IMG/VR virus record: IMGVR_UViG_3300049893_000399
Location: 1-49,718 of that record
Origin: a virus
Strand: one strand, 5' to 3'
Length of the DNA stretch: 49,718 bases
Positions 14,949-23,242 of the stretch are shown piece by piece. The notes below the pieces were generated by a model, which did not search any database, was not told where the DNA came from, and saw only the letters and a list, made by a program, of their open reading frames with translations. Position numbers and translations under genes: made by a program. Each line of letters opens with the position of its first letter. The stretch's first letter is position 1.

Positions 14949-15054
14949 TGGTGAGTAATGCAGCGACTAGTCATCGCCGAGATACAAAGTAGGCTGACTA
15001 CCTACACCGAGCTATCCGGTCCAGTACGCTGGAATAGGAGATAGCTACTCACCA
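14949..15054 (+). ncRNA. tRNA-like cloverleaf element
   Basis: A 9-bp stem TGGTGAGTA (14949-14957) / TACTCACCA (15046-15054) encloses three arms. The first is GCGA/TCGC (14963-14966 with 14974-14977, 7-base loop). The second is GTAGG/CCTAC (14989-14993 with 15001-15005), with a 7-base loop CTGACTA like an anticodon arm. The third is GCTATC/GATAGC (15011-15016 with 15040-15045), enclosing CCAG-TACG-CTGG. The 3' strand ends in CCA. The third arm lacks a TTCRANT loop, so it is not a standard tRNA. A 28-codon frame (14958-15044) lies within it as an alternative. Confidence 0.45.
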
Positions 15055-15270
15055 ATTAATTAGCTAGTAGCTAGGGTACACACCCGACGCGCTAAGCTAA
15101 CGTATGAATGGTTGGCCATATACAACTAGCACGTACGCTAAAAGGAATGGCCTATTTTAAAGCTATGATAGCTATGCTTTAGGTACATGAAATAGAGCTA
15201 TCCTTGGTGAGGTAGATTGATAGGGCCTAGTTTCGCTAGCTTCTAGGCAAGTGGTCAAAAGCTAGCACAT
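15055..15270. other. Non-coding stretch with several hairpins
   Basis: No gene is visible. Possible stems are GGCCAT (15114-15119) with ATGGCC (15147-15152), TAAAGC (15158-15163) with GCTTTA (15176-15181), and GCCTAG (15225-15230) with CTAGGC (15243-15248). It leads into the tRNA-Ile and may be its precursor RNA. Confidence 0.4.
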
Positions 15271-15344
15271 TGGCCCGTAGCTCAATAGGTTAGAGCGTTG
15301 GCCTTATAAGCCAAAGGTAGATGGTTCAAATCCATCCGGGCCTA
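15271..15344 (+). tRNA. tRNA-Ile (anticodon UAU)
   Basis: A full cloverleaf is visible: acceptor TGGCCCG with CGGGCCT (first pair mismatched), D-arm GCTC/GAGC, anticodon stem TTGGC/GCCAA with loop CTTATAA, and T-arm GATGG-TTCAAAT-CCATC. The anticodon TAT reads the AUA codon, common in this AT-rich genome. CCA is not encoded. Confidence 0.88.
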
Positions 15345-15368
15345 TTCAACATTAACAGGATAGAGATA

Positions 15369-15539
15369 ATGCTACTAATGTATCACGCTATACAGGCTAA
15401 TGGGGAAACAATCTATGCCGCGTCAGACCCAAGCAAGGCCCGGAATAAATTCTTAAAGCTAGTAAAGCAAGGCGTGATAAACATTAAGGCAATAGTTATA
15501 GACACTAAGCCAACAGTAGAGGAAAAGCCGGAAGGCTAA
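15369..15539 (+). CDS. Hypothetical protein, 56 aa
   Basis: ATG 15369 is preferred, because an earlier in-frame ATG lies inside the tRNA. The protein contains YHAIQANGETIYAASDPSKA, a strand-turn-strand pattern, then a lysine-rich helix. Unknown family. The stop is three bases before the next gene. Confidence 0.65.
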   Translation: MLLMYHAIQANGETIYAASDPSKARNKFLKLVKQGVINIKAIVIDTKPTVEEKPEG

Positions 15540-15542
15540 TAC

Positions 15543-16043
15543 ATGACAGTCCAATTTTCCCCAGAGCTACTACAGGCTTTACAGACTGTAGTATATGAAA
15601 AGTATGCCCGCGAAACAGGCATTATTCAGGGGATGCTGGAAGTGAAAATCGACCCGTCTATTGATGGGGAGTATAAGCTAGATGTAACGTATGATGATGA
15701 AGGAACAAAGAAGTTTATTCTAACCACTAGATATGTACCATTTGGGCAGCTACATGCTAGATTTGAATTAGTCATGAAAGACTTTTTCTCTTCTATCTGG
15801 CCCAAGTTTGTATTGTCTAATGGTAGAATTAAGTATAATGATATACATAGCCTTGAAGTTAAGGGCCATGTAACTAAGAATCGAGAACGTAAAAACCATA
15901 GTAGATTTGAGATAACAAATCTCTATGGTGTAATAGTAAAAGATAAAGAAACTGGTCTAACATTTACTCTAGTCGAACCAGCTAGAACATTGAGTGAAGT
16001 TAGAGATAAAGTAGTGGAGTTTCTATATGGAGAAGGAAGATAA
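15543..16043 (+). CDS. Hypothetical protein, 166 aa
   Basis: An acidic, mixed alpha/beta protein with several strand-like segments (EYKLDVTYDDEGTKKFILTT, later RFEITNLYGVIVKD). No motif is recognised. It is tightly packed with both neighbours in the early operon, and its end overlaps the next gene by 17 bases. Confidence 0.65.
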   Translation: MTVQFSPELLQALQTVVYEKYARETGIIQGMLEVKIDPSIDGEYKLDVTYDDEGTKKFILTTRYVPFGQLHARFELVMKDFFSSIWPKFVLSNGRIKYNDIHSLEVKGHVTKNRERKNHSRFEITNLYGVIVKDKETGLTFTLVEPARTLSEVRDKVVEFLYGEGR

Positions 16044-16230
16044 AACAATGCTTAAACCCGGCCAATGTTACTGGCATATAGGTAAATTAGGAGATGTAAG
16101 TGACGCGGCCTATTGTAGAAAGAAAACTACTTACAAGATACTTAAAGATGATGATGATAATAAAAAAAGGGTTTATAATGTATATTGTCCAGAGCATGAA
16201 TTAATAGCAGATAACGAAAAAGAAATATAA
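16027..16230 (+). CDS. Small putative metal-binding protein, 67 aa
   Basis: The residues include GQCYWHIGK, AAYCRKK and VYCPEHE, giving C-x2-H ... C ... C-x2-H spacing typical of a small zinc ribbon. ATG 16048 (a seven-residue-shorter product) has an alternative GAAGGA ribosome site; ATG 16027 has GGAG seven bases upstream. Function unknown. Confidence 0.6.
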   Translation: MEKEDKTMLKPGQCYWHIGKLGDVSDAAYCRKKTTYKILKDDDDNKKRVYNVYCPEHELIADNEKEI

Positions 16231-16240
16231 GTAGGAAACT

Positions 16241-18421
16241 ATGAATCCCGATGAACTTAGTGACGAAGAACTAGAAGCTATATTGGCTAAGCGAAAAGAG
16301 GAAAAGTTTAAGCGTTACTCTGAGCTTGCCGATTATATGCTTGAGTGCGAAAGATGGATGGAAGATGAAGCTGCTGCATATGCAGAAGAGATTAGACGTA
16401 ATAAGGTTTATCTAGTCTCTTCTCCGGGTGTAGTAGATACATATGATGGAGAAAAGATAAAGCTTAAAATCTCAGAATATCTACAGGAATATGTAGAGAT
16501 AATGAGAACTACTCCGTCACGTCTACATAGCTATAATGACCATACAGATAGCATAGATGTAGAGCAGTGGCCAGCACTTGAAGAGAGACTTAAAGCTGTA
16601 GGCATCAAGATAGATGAATCTGTCTATGAAAATATCAAGAGCTTTAAGCGAGCAGCTAATTACAAAGTATCTCGGGATGCAAAGTCTTTCTATATAGTAA
16701 CAAATGCTAAGACTAAAAGTTATGTTATCCGAGAGATACCGGGATGTACATTAGATGAAAAGGTTACTAATAGATGGAAGTTTCCTTTGCCTGAAGGATG
16801 GAGAATATTCAAGGCATTAGAGGAAGAGCAAAAGAATGGACATACTGTAGAATGGGAAGATGATAGTCATGACTTTGCCATGAAGCAGTATGAAACTAGG
16901 CTATCGTTGGATGTGATAGCTAAGAAAGAAAAGCCTGAGCAAGATATAGTATTGAATGGTATTAAGCTACATGATTATCAAGCAGTAGAGGTAGAATTCA
17001 TAGAAGCTGCTGGAGGTAGTGGAATACTAGGGCCTGAAATGGGACTTGGTAAAACTCCCATATCTCTAGCCATAGCTGAGCGTATGTGTGAACGTGGGGA
17101 AGGTAACACTATCCTTATCGTTTGCCCGGCTGCGCTCATTCCTAACTGGCAACGGCAGCTAATTAAGTTTACTAATATGTGTGCGTATAGATTTTCCGGA
17201 GAAACTCCAAGTAAATTCGATACAGCAATGGCATTAACTAAGAAGTATCGTTATTACATAATCAACTATGATATTCTTAGTACAGAAATAATCATACCTG
17301 AAGAGGTAAAGAAAAAGGAGAATGGAGATACTGTAAAGATACCAGCCTATAAGCGTAAGCTTTGGGTTGAAGTAATACTTAAGTATCTACGCGCTGATAT
17401 GGTGATCTTTGATGAAGCTCACTATATGCAGAATGTAACCTCTAAGCGTAGTGATGCTGGGCAAGCACTAGTGTCTATACCTAGACGGGTACTTCTGTCT
17501 GGTACAATCTTTACTAGCTATGCTCCACAGCTATGGGCTAATGTATACATTGCTGCTCCTGAAATAGCTGGGCCATATGAAAGCTTCCTGAAATTCTACA
17601 CTGTAGATGGTAAGGCTGCTAAGAATATAGAACAGTTGCGTGATATTCTTAGACCCATTCTTATCAGACATACAAAGAAGCAAGTAATTAAAGAACTTCC
17701 GCCTATCAATCGTATTGTACGAGAGTTTGAACTTAGTAAGAAAGCTCGTGCAGTATATGATAAGGCTTATAATGAAGGGCTGCTGGTAGCTATTGATGAA
17801 TTGACTGGGGATGTGACGGATACTAAAGCCATACCGGGCATCCTTGCTCAGCTAATGAAGCTCAAGCAGATATGTGCAGAGGATAAGTATGATTACATTG
17901 CGAACCTAGCTACTGAACTATTTGACCAGTCAGAGAATGGCCACCGTAAGGTAATTGTCTTTACACAATTTGTAGACAATCCTCCTGTAATTAAGAATAT
18001 CCGTGCCCGACTTGGATATGAAGCAGTAAGCTTCAGTGGACAGGATGAAGTAGAAGATAGAATGAAGATAGTAGATAGATTCCAAAACTCTGCTGACATA
18101 CAATATCTAGTCTGTAGTATCAAAGCAGCTAGTGAAGGGCTAGATATTACAGCAGCGGGTCATGTTGTATTCTCTGATCTAATGTGGACTCCAGCTAGTC
18201 ATCATCAGGCGGAAGCTAGAGCTTATGGTCGTCTGTCCGATCTACATAGCATAGACTCTTACTATGTAATCGCAGATAATACAATAGAAAATGATATAAT
18301 GGCATTGCTTGAAGCTAAGCTTAATACCTTTAACATGATTGTTGAAGGTAGTGAAGATACTAGAATGGATACCAGTATTGCAATGGAGCTTATCAGAGCT
18401 ATTAGAGGGAGGAAAAAGTGA
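16241..18421 (+). CDS. SNF2-family DNA helicase/translocase
   Basis: This 726-residue protein has a long N-terminal extension (about residues 1-240) and then a complete SNF2 ATPase. The Walker A is GPEMGLGKT (about 262-270), the Walker B VIFDEAHYMQN (about 386) and motif III-like LSGTIFTSYAP. The second RecA lobe has KVIVFTQF, the ASEGLDITAAGHVV segment and a final QAEARAYGR motif. Such enzymes remodel forks or displace proteins from DNA; SMARCAL1-like phage members are usual near replication genes. It is probably ATP-driven and dsDNA-bound. Confidence 0.92.
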   Translation: MNPDELSDEELEAILAKRKEEKFKRYSELADYMLECERWMEDEAAAYAEEIRRNKVYLVSSPGVVDTYDGEKIKLKISEYLQEYVEIMRTTPSRLHSYNDHTDSIDVEQWPALEERLKAVGIKIDESVYENIKSFKRAANYKVSRDAKSFYIVTNAKTKSYVIREIPGCTLDEKVTNRWKFPLPEGWRIFKALEEEQKNGHTVEWEDDSHDFAMKQYETRLSLDVIAKKEKPEQDIVLNGIKLHDYQAVEVEFIEAAGGSGILGPEMGLGKTPISLAIAERMCERGEGNTILIVCPAALIPNWQRQLIKFTNMCAYRFSGETPSKFDTAMALTKKYRYYIINYDILSTEIIIPEEVKKKENGDTVKIPAYKRKLWVEVILKYLRADMVIFDEAHYMQNVTSKRSDAGQALVSIPRRVLLSGTIFTSYAPQLWANVYIAAPEIAGPYESFLKFYTVDGKAAKNIEQLRDILRPILIRHTKKQVIKELPPINRIVREFELSKKARAVYDKAYNEGLLVAIDELTGDVTDTKAIPGILAQLMKLKQICAEDKYDYIANLATELFDQSENGHRKVIVFTQFVDNPPVIKNIRARLGYEAVSFSGQDEVEDRMKIVDRFQNSADIQYLVCSIKAASEGLDITAAGHVVFSDLMWTPASHHQAEARAYGRLSDLHSIDSYYVIADNTIENDIMALLEAKLNTFNMIVEGSEDTRMDTSIAMELIRAIRGRKK

Positions 18422-18576
18422 TAGAAAAAGTTAAATGCAGGTCTTATATAAAAGTTCCCACCCCTAGTGGCATATCAATTAGACATATATGCGGTAGAAT
18501 ACTAGGTCATAGTGGACTACACAAATGCATGATAAAAACTTGTGAGACACAATGGAAACCAAAGAAAAAGAAATAA
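18418..18576 (+). CDS. Small Cys/His protein, 52 aa
   Basis: The GTG start at 18418 follows GGGAGG and overlaps the helicase stop (GTGA). Residues include HICGRILGHSGLHKC, a C-x5-H-x3-H-x-C pattern seen in small phage proteins with GHxGxH, plus two more cysteines and a lysine-rich tail. A zinc-bound fold is likely; function unknown. It overlaps the next gene by 25 bases. Confidence 0.6.
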   Translation: MIEKVKCRSYIKVPTPSGISIRHICGRILGHSGLHKCMIKTCETQWKPKKKK

Positions 18577-18779
18577 GAGCAGAACCAAAATATAAAGTAG
18601 CGCATGAAGGTTTTGGAGCAGGAGATCGTAGTATGATCTTCACCTATGATGAGCCAATAACTAAAGAAGAGTTTATGTATTGGCGAGATAAAGATATACC
18701 TCATGCTGTATACTTTCCTAGAGTTTATCAGGATGCTCCAAATAAAATAACTATTGTATATGCTAGGAGTTGCGAATGA
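18552..18779 (+). CDS. Hypothetical protein, 75 aa
   Basis: A small charged protein (METKEKEIRAEPKYKVAHEG at the N-terminus), then an aromatic strand region. The TGA overlaps the next ATG. Unknown family; kept for its tight coupling and normal codon use. Confidence 0.6.
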   Translation: METKEKEIRAEPKYKVAHEGFGAGDRSMIFTYDEPITKEEFMYWRDKDIPHAVYFPRVYQDAPNKITIVYARSCE

Positions 18780-19150
18780 GAACTAAAACATTATCTTTAA
18801 CGTATCACGGAAAGCCTCTTACATTTACTGATACTACTGGCATTACGCCAGAGCTTGCGGTACGTAAGTTAAAAGAGAATGATAGTGCTAACCTTATACA
18901 GTTAGTGCTTGAGCCCGGTGATGCTACTAGATATTATATTATCCTTATTAAGATGGAGGATAATAATGGAGAGGAAGTTATATCTATAGTTTATACTTAT
19001 AACTTTTTCCATATTAATGGAGGCTTCTCTGTTCCTATTGAAGAACAATATGGTGCAGAGTTAGCAGAGCCTGATGGTATTAGTAATACTTGGACCAAAA
19101 CTTTACTAAAGCATTACATGAATCTCATCCTTGATGAATGGTTTAAGTAA
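18776..19150 (+). CDS. Hypothetical protein, 124 aa
   Basis: ATG 18776 follows AGGAG and is preferred over an in-frame TTG six bases earlier. A beta-prone N-terminus (KTLSLTYHGKPLTFTDTTG) and a helical C-terminus (LLKHYMNLILDEWF) are seen. Unknown family. Confidence 0.65.
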   Translation: MRTKTLSLTYHGKPLTFTDTTGITPELAVRKLKENDSANLIQLVLEPGDATRYYIILIKMEDNNGEEVISIVYTYNFFHINGGFSVPIEEQYGAELAEPDGISNTWTKTLLKHYMNLILDEWFK

Positions 19151-19152
19151 GT

Positions 19153-19347
19153 ATGCATAATCCCATGATAATTGGTAGAATAAGTAATATGCATTTGGCC
19201 TGTGTTCCTAAAGAATGGTCAGATGAAAAGATAATAGAAAACTTTCGTGCTGAGATAGAAAAGCCAGGCGAAAATAGAAAGTTTGAAATTAAGAATAAAG
19301 TAGCTTGTCCTATGTCAGGGATGGTTCACGTAGATATTCTTGGATAA
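19153..19347 (+). CDS. Hypothetical protein, 64 aa
   Basis: A short mixed-charge protein (CVPKEWSDEKIIENFRAEIE). No family is recognised. It closes this gene cluster before a 177-base gap with a promoter. Confidence 0.55.
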   Translation: MHNPMIIGRISNMHLACVPKEWSDEKIIENFRAEIEKPGENRKFEIKNKVACPMSGMVHVDILG

Positions 19348-19388
19348 TATTATATAACAGTCCAAGAAATAATAATTAACTAAGTTGT

Positions 19389-19401
19389 TAACATATCCAC
19401 A
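19389..19401 (+). other. DnaA-box-like 13-mer, copy 2
   Basis: TAACATATCCACA is identical to 12064-12076 and sits in the short intergenic gap at 19348-19524. It is one base from TTATCCACA over nine bases. Confidence 0.3.
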
Positions 19402-19449
19402 CCAAATGTAACAGACCTAAATCCTTCTGGCTCAAGGGGTTAGCCTCTC

Positions 19450-19478
19450 TTGACGCCGGGAGCCTTTGGTATTAGATT
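19450..19478 (+). promoter_or_regulatory. Rightward sigma70-like promoter
   Basis: TTGACG (19450-19455) and TAGATT (19473-19478), spaced 17 bases. It shares the pattern of the other early promoters, including a pyrimidine-rich CTCTTGAC lead-in and an ACAAAACAT segment downstream. It drives the gene set starting at 19525. Confidence 0.5.
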
Positions 19479-19524
19479 TGCTTGATAGCTGACCAACCTA
19501 TAACAAAACATGAGCGAATAATTT

Positions 19525-19845
19525 ATGACACAAAATGACAATCCAATTCATCCTATCCTACATGCATTGGACTTTACTAGGTACACTGATGCTAAGATAG
19601 GTAAAGCTTTTGAGGATGCATTGAAGGCTTTGGCTCAGGACATGGCTGCTGCACGTTATGAACCTAGCCCGTCAGCAGCTAGTTTCTATTCTGCGTTGTC
19701 CGTTTGCATACATGATACACTAGAAGCCCTTAGCGAAATTGTTACTGTTCCACCAGAGACGCCCAAGCCCAGCTTTGATGATATTGCTGTTGCTTCCTTG
19801 AGCGCGAAAGATTCTGATAATGTTGAAGGAACTGAGGAGCTATGA
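19525..19845 (+). CDS. Hypothetical protein, 106 aa
   Basis: A helical N-terminal two-thirds (YTDAKIGKAFEDALKALAQD) and a disordered, acidic C-terminal tail. It is the first gene after the promoter at 19450. Unknown family; it overlaps the TSCPD gene by 26 bases. Confidence 0.6.
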   Translation: MTQNDNPIHPILHALDFTRYTDAKIGKAFEDALKALAQDMAAARYEPSPSAASFYSALSVCIHDTLEALSEIVTVPPETPKPSFDDIAVASLSAKDSDNVEGTEEL

Positions 19846-20188
19846 TTGTAGTACCATTAGGCAAGATACTCCTGATGGTACCATGTTTGTTACTATAATA
19901 GAAGATGAAAAGGCCAAGCCCATAGAAGTGTTAGTCTCGATAGGTAAGACCGGCACTTCTATTAGGGCTTGGACGGAAGCAGTGCAGGGTTTATGTAACA
20001 TGGTTTTATCTAAGGGTGGAGGTTTAACTGATATAGTTAACTCTATTGATAGTATCACTACAGATAAAGCTTATCGTAACATACGCTCTGGCCCTGAAGG
20101 GTTAGTTAGGTGCATCTCTGTCTATCTTAGGAGCCGGGCAGATTTAATTAAGGATGAAAAGCCTTCATTAGATATGCCGTGGATATAA
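19820..20188 (+). CDS. TSCPD-domain protein (ribonucleotide reductase C-terminal-like)
   Basis: This 122-residue protein contains TPDGTMFVTIIEDEKAKPI, then EVLVSIGKTGTSIRAWTEA and a GGGLTDIVNSIDSI segment. This series is characteristic of TSCPD domains, usually found at the end of class II ribonucleotide reductases or as stand-alone relatives. No reductase core is seen in the window. A stand-alone form may be regulatory or interact with the host enzyme. The assignment rests on motif similarity. Confidence 0.65.
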   Translation: MLKELRSYDCSTIRQDTPDGTMFVTIIEDEKAKPIEVLVSIGKTGTSIRAWTEAVQGLCNMVLSKGGGLTDIVNSIDSITTDKAYRNIRSGPEGLVRCISVYLRSRADLIKDEKPSLDMPWI

Positions 20189-20190
20189 CA

Positions 20191-20376
20191 ATGAGTATGA
20201 AGGTAGAAATCATACATCGTATTAGCTATGTACTAGTATCTGTATTAAAAGATGACATGGCAATTGGTAGCTTTATGTTGGAGAAACTTGAGGATATAGA
20301 TGACATCATTGAAGCTCTCTCCAGAACTAGTGCAGAAATTAGATCAGATAGAGCCAAGTCCGACAGTAAACTTTGA
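20191..20376 (+). CDS. Hypothetical protein, 61 aa
   Basis: ATG 20191 is used rather than an upstream GTG. A strand-like N-terminus (MKVEIIHRISYVLVSVLKDD) is followed by an acidic helix. It overlaps the next gene by about 77 bases in another frame, so the exact extent of one of the two is uncertain. Confidence 0.5.
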   Translation: MSMKVEIIHRISYVLVSVLKDDMAIGSFMLEKLEDIDDIIEALSRTSAEIRSDRAKSDSKL

Positions 20377-20569
20377 TTTAGTTTTTGCTAGCCTCAAGGA
20401 ACACTGCTCTAATATAACTGATTATCAATTGCTATGCTTTTGTATTATCTATCTTACTGGTATAGCAGCTAAAGAAAAGATGTTTGAAGGCCCGGCTCGT
20501 CAACTTAATAGAGATTTGCATTTCGCCCATTATGATACCATCTTAAAAACTATTAAAGATGAACGCTGA
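20300..20569 (+). CDS. Hypothetical protein, 89 aa
   Basis: A helical protein with a hydrophobic Cys-rich stretch (DYQLLCFCIIYLTGIAAKE). ATG 20300 gives the long overlap with the upstream gene; GTG 20333 is an alternative. Unknown family. Confidence 0.55.
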   Translation: MTSLKLSPELVQKLDQIEPSPTVNFDLVFASLKEHCSNITDYQLLCFCIIYLTGIAAKEKMFEGPARQLNRDLHFAHYDTILKTIKDER

Positions 20570-20819
20570 TTTCGGTACTGGTGTTGAACCAGATACAGGA
20601 AAATATTATCAGCAATGGCGATTAGAAAGATTCTTTGCCGTGTTCTCTGTTGATGGTAGTATACGGCCAGATGAAGATCTAAAAGCTATAGTGTATTCTA
20701 TGGGTGGACCTTTTCCATCTTGTATAGATAGGATAGAGTATGCAATTAATCCTATACTTAAAGAAGTCAAAGTATATATAATTACTAACTCTAACTATAA
20801 TTCAGAGAAGCCAAGATAA
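20559..20819 (+). CDS. Hypothetical protein, 86 aa
   Basis: A mixed alpha/beta protein with WRLERFFAVFSVDGS. No family recognised. The stop overlaps the next ATG by one base. Confidence 0.6.
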   Translation: MNADFGTGVEPDTGKYYQQWRLERFFAVFSVDGSIRPDEDLKAIVYSMGGPFPSCIDRIEYAINPILKEVKVYIITNSNYNSEKPR

Positions 20820-21067
20820 TGGAAACTATAAATGTATCTATCTCTGTAAGAAAGAATCTTAATCCAAATAGACCATCTCATATGTATGGTTTATATGAGC
20901 TAGCTTGTAGTAAACATGGGATAAGAGTTTTCCTTTTAGGTGATACTGAAGTAGAAGAATCAGAAGAAAATCTTGAGTGTGCTAAACAATTATTGCTTGC
21001 CTTACTACGTCGTATGGGTATGATAGTAATACCCCTTGAACAAGTAGAAGGCAATCCATTAAATTAA
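20819..21067 (+). CDS. Hypothetical protein, 82 aa
   Basis: An N-terminal strand (INVSISVRKNLNPNRPSHMY) and a helical end (ECAKQLLLALLRRMGM). Unknown family. It lies just upstream of tRNA-Leu. Confidence 0.6.
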   Translation: METINVSISVRKNLNPNRPSHMYGLYELACSKHGIRVFLLGDTEVEESEENLECAKQLLLALLRRMGMIVIPLEQVEGNPLN

Positions 21068-21072
21068 TCTAA

Positions 21073-21154
21073 GCCCTCATGGTGAAATTGGCAAACACGA
21101 GGGACTTAAAATCCCTTGCCTTCGGGCTTATCGGTTCGATTCCGATTGAGGGCA
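21073..21154 (+). tRNA. tRNA-Leu (anticodon UAA)
   Basis: A class II tRNA: perfect 7-bp acceptor GCCCTCA/TGAGGGC, anticodon stem AGGGA/TCCCT with loop CTTAAAA, long variable arm TGCCTTCGGGCTT, T-arm ATCGG-TTCGATT-CCGAT, discriminator A. It reads UUA. The next gene starts two bases later. Confidence 0.95.
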
Positions 21155-21155
21155 T

Positions 21156-21344
21156 ATGATAGAAGCTAGTGATATAGGAAAGAAGGCGTTGTTATTTGAT
21201 GCCAAACTTAAACAATGGAGTAACTGGGATTTATTCATTGTTGATATAGTTAAAAAGAATACTCAGTATTATGCCATACTGAGATCTAAAATAGGTTCTA
21301 CTTTATGTTCTCCTATCGAATACGTCAGAGCGATAGACAGATGA
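21156..21344 (+). CDS. Hypothetical protein, 62 aa
   Basis: A small beta-rich protein (DIGKKALLFDAKLKQWSNWD). It starts two bases after tRNA-Leu, so tRNA maturation would also free its 5' end. Unknown family. Confidence 0.55.
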   Translation: MIEASDIGKKALLFDAKLKQWSNWDLFIVDIVKKNTQYYAILRSKIGSTLCSPIEYVRAIDR

Positions 21345-21838
21345 TAGACTATTATCAACTTGCAAAAGAAATCTGCATCCCACCATTTCTAGAATCTATG
21401 GCATATAATCTTGTACCTGCTAGTGTAGAAAGAGTTCAGCAATACCTAGAGATTATGAAGAACTCTGAAGGTATATGCTCATTTCAAACACATAAGCCAG
21501 AGACTCTACGCTATGCTATATATGAAGGCATAGCTGCTGCTGTAGCCTTAAAGTATCCCGGCTATGATACATTAAAGGATAAGTTTACTATCTCCTGCGA
21601 AGAGGGTAAGATAGTATGCTCTCCCACAAAGCTGGAAACTTTAAAGACAGCAGCATTAATACTTGAAGATGTTAACGATTGGATGGAAGCAATAGGCGCT
21701 ACAATAAGAAACAAAGAAGTAAAGACAGCCATCATCTATCCCAATCTCATAGATAATGATGGACAGTTTAAGAAGTGGTGTGAGATTAATGAGTGGAATC
21801 ACGTAGCTTTACCTAGTGGATATAAGGTATGGAGATAG
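21341..21838 (+). CDS. Hypothetical protein, 165 aa
   Basis: ATG 21341 overlaps the previous TGA and is preferred over an in-frame upstream ATG. The N-terminal half is helical (MIDYYQLAKEICIPPF) and the C-terminal part alpha/beta with KTAIIYPNLIDNDGQFKKW. Unknown family. Confidence 0.6.
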   Translation: MIDYYQLAKEICIPPFLESMAYNLVPASVERVQQYLEIMKNSEGICSFQTHKPETLRYAIYEGIAAAVALKYPGYDTLKDKFTISCEEGKIVCSPTKLETLKTAALILEDVNDWMEAIGATIRNKEVKTAIIYPNLIDNDGQFKKWCEINEWNHVALPSGYKVWR

Positions 21839-22110
21839 ATTTCATGTCGGCGAGTATTAATAGCAGAGCTGTAGCTGATGGAGCATTACAGTATTATCTT
21901 GAAGTTGAACATAGATGTAGGCACAATAACTATTTTATTCACAGTGAAATAATGCCTCGCTCTATAATAAGACAGGCTCTACTACGTACATTAAACTATC
22001 AAGGCTACATAGATATATCTAGTAACGCAATGGATGGTGTTGATCCAGAGATAACAGAGACTATAGATAATCTAACAGAGCAAATAAATAATATACTTAG
22101 AGGCGAGTAA
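21829..22110 (+). CDS. Hypothetical helical protein, 93 aa
   Basis: Predicted helical with ADGALQYYLEVEHRCRHNN near the middle. ATG 21844 is an alternative start. Unknown family. Confidence 0.55.
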   Translation: MEIDFMSASINSRAVADGALQYYLEVEHRCRHNNYFIHSEIMPRSIIRQALLRTLNYQGYIDISSNAMDGVDPEITETIDNLTEQINNILRGE

Positions 22111-22112
22111 GT

Positions 22113-22298
22113 ATGGAAATAAGAATATATAAAGTAAATGGTGATTATTGTGTATGTTCTGATCTTGCTGCGGCATTAAGAGATTTTATAAAAGACCCAT
22201 CTTATGTAGAAATAGTTCTATCTGATTTAGATGCTGGTGTAATTTTGTATAAAACTAAGTGGAAGGCACACGTAATTTCGCATTACAACTCAGCCTAA
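22113..22298 (+). CDS. Hypothetical protein, 61 aa
   Basis: A small alpha/beta protein (MEIRIYKVNGDYCVCSDLAA). Unknown family, ending five bases before the nuclease gene. Confidence 0.5.
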   Translation: MEIRIYKVNGDYCVCSDLAAALRDFIKDPSYVEIVLSDLDAGVILYKTKWKAHVISHYNSA

Positions 22299-22303
22299 CT
22301 AAT

Positions 22304-23242
22304 ATGGAAATAAGAGAACATACTAACAAGAGGTTCATGGTATCCTTTCCAAGAGTCGAACCATTGTTATATGACTCTACTTCTATAACTACGTACTTAA
22401 CTTGTCCTCGTAAATACTTTTATCGCATAGTCTGTGGCTTTGTAGCAAAGGCTGCTACTCCGCCATACTTTGCTTTTGGTTCTGCCTATCATAAGTTTAG
22501 AGAAGTATTAGATCAAACTATGATGGATACTATAGATGGTAGACCATATACAGAATCAGAAGCGTTTGTAAAAGCAATCACTGCTGCCAAGTCTTATGCA
22601 GCTAAGCATCTTAAGGCACCAGAAGTAGGAACTAAGTTTGACTTCATGACTCCAGAGCGTTTACAGTTGTCATGCACTAAAGCTTTTGAAGTATGGTTAG
22701 CTGAACGTAAGAAGTTTCAGATACTAGCAGCAGAACAAATAGTAACTGTCAAGTTACCTCATGGTACTTTCATTCATGGTAAGATAGATAGACTTATCAA
22801 TTGGAATGGAAGGCTATGGGTATGGGACTACAAGACTACATCTAAGTTAGGTCCGTTCTATGAACGTTCACTGGAACCTAACGATCAGTTTACTAGATAT
22901 ATATGGATAGCCCGTGAGCTTAATGGCCGAGAGCCAGCAGGCTTGATGGTGGATGTGCTATTCAATAGTAAGAAGGAAGGCCCCAAGTTTCAGACCATGC
23001 CAACATCACGTACTAAATCTCAGTTAGAGATGTGGGTACGTGAACATAAGTATTGGGAAGATAGGTTAGAAGAGAATCGTAAGGAAGATTTCTGGCCTAT
23101 GAATCCTAAGGGTTGTATGTTCTGTGAATTTCATTCTGTATGTAGGCAACAGACTGAATCAGGCCAGATGACACAACTTAGAAGTTACTTCAAAGTCAAA
23201 GCTTGGGACCCAACTAATACAGAAGAAGATAATGATGAGTAA
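22304..23242 (+). CDS. Cas4/RecB-like PD-(D/E)XK nuclease
   Basis: ATG 22304 is used; an upstream GTG would overlap the preceding gene. This 312-residue protein contains YLTCPRKYFYR near residues 27-37, GSAYHKF, a nuclease core WVWDYKTTSKL (about 172-182) and a C-terminal CMFCEFHSVC (about 271). One N-terminal cysteine plus three C-terminal cysteines make a likely 4Fe-4S site, as in Cas4 and AddB-type exonucleases. It precedes a RecA-like ATPase and a likely single-strand-binding protein, forming a recombination set that may resect DNA ends. Confidence 0.85.
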   Translation: MEIREHTNKRFMVSFPRVEPLLYDSTSITTYLTCPRKYFYRIVCGFVAKAATPPYFAFGSAYHKFREVLDQTMMDTIDGRPYTESEAFVKAITAAKSYAAKHLKAPEVGTKFDFMTPERLQLSCTKAFEVWLAERKKFQILAAEQIVTVKLPHGTFIHGKIDRLINWNGRLWVWDYKTTSKLGPFYERSLEPNDQFTRYIWIARELNGREPAGLMVDVLFNSKKEGPKFQTMPTSRTKSQLEMWVREHKYWEDRLEENRKEDFWPMNPKGCMFCEFHSVCRQQTESGQMTQLRSYFKVKAWDPTNTEEDNDE

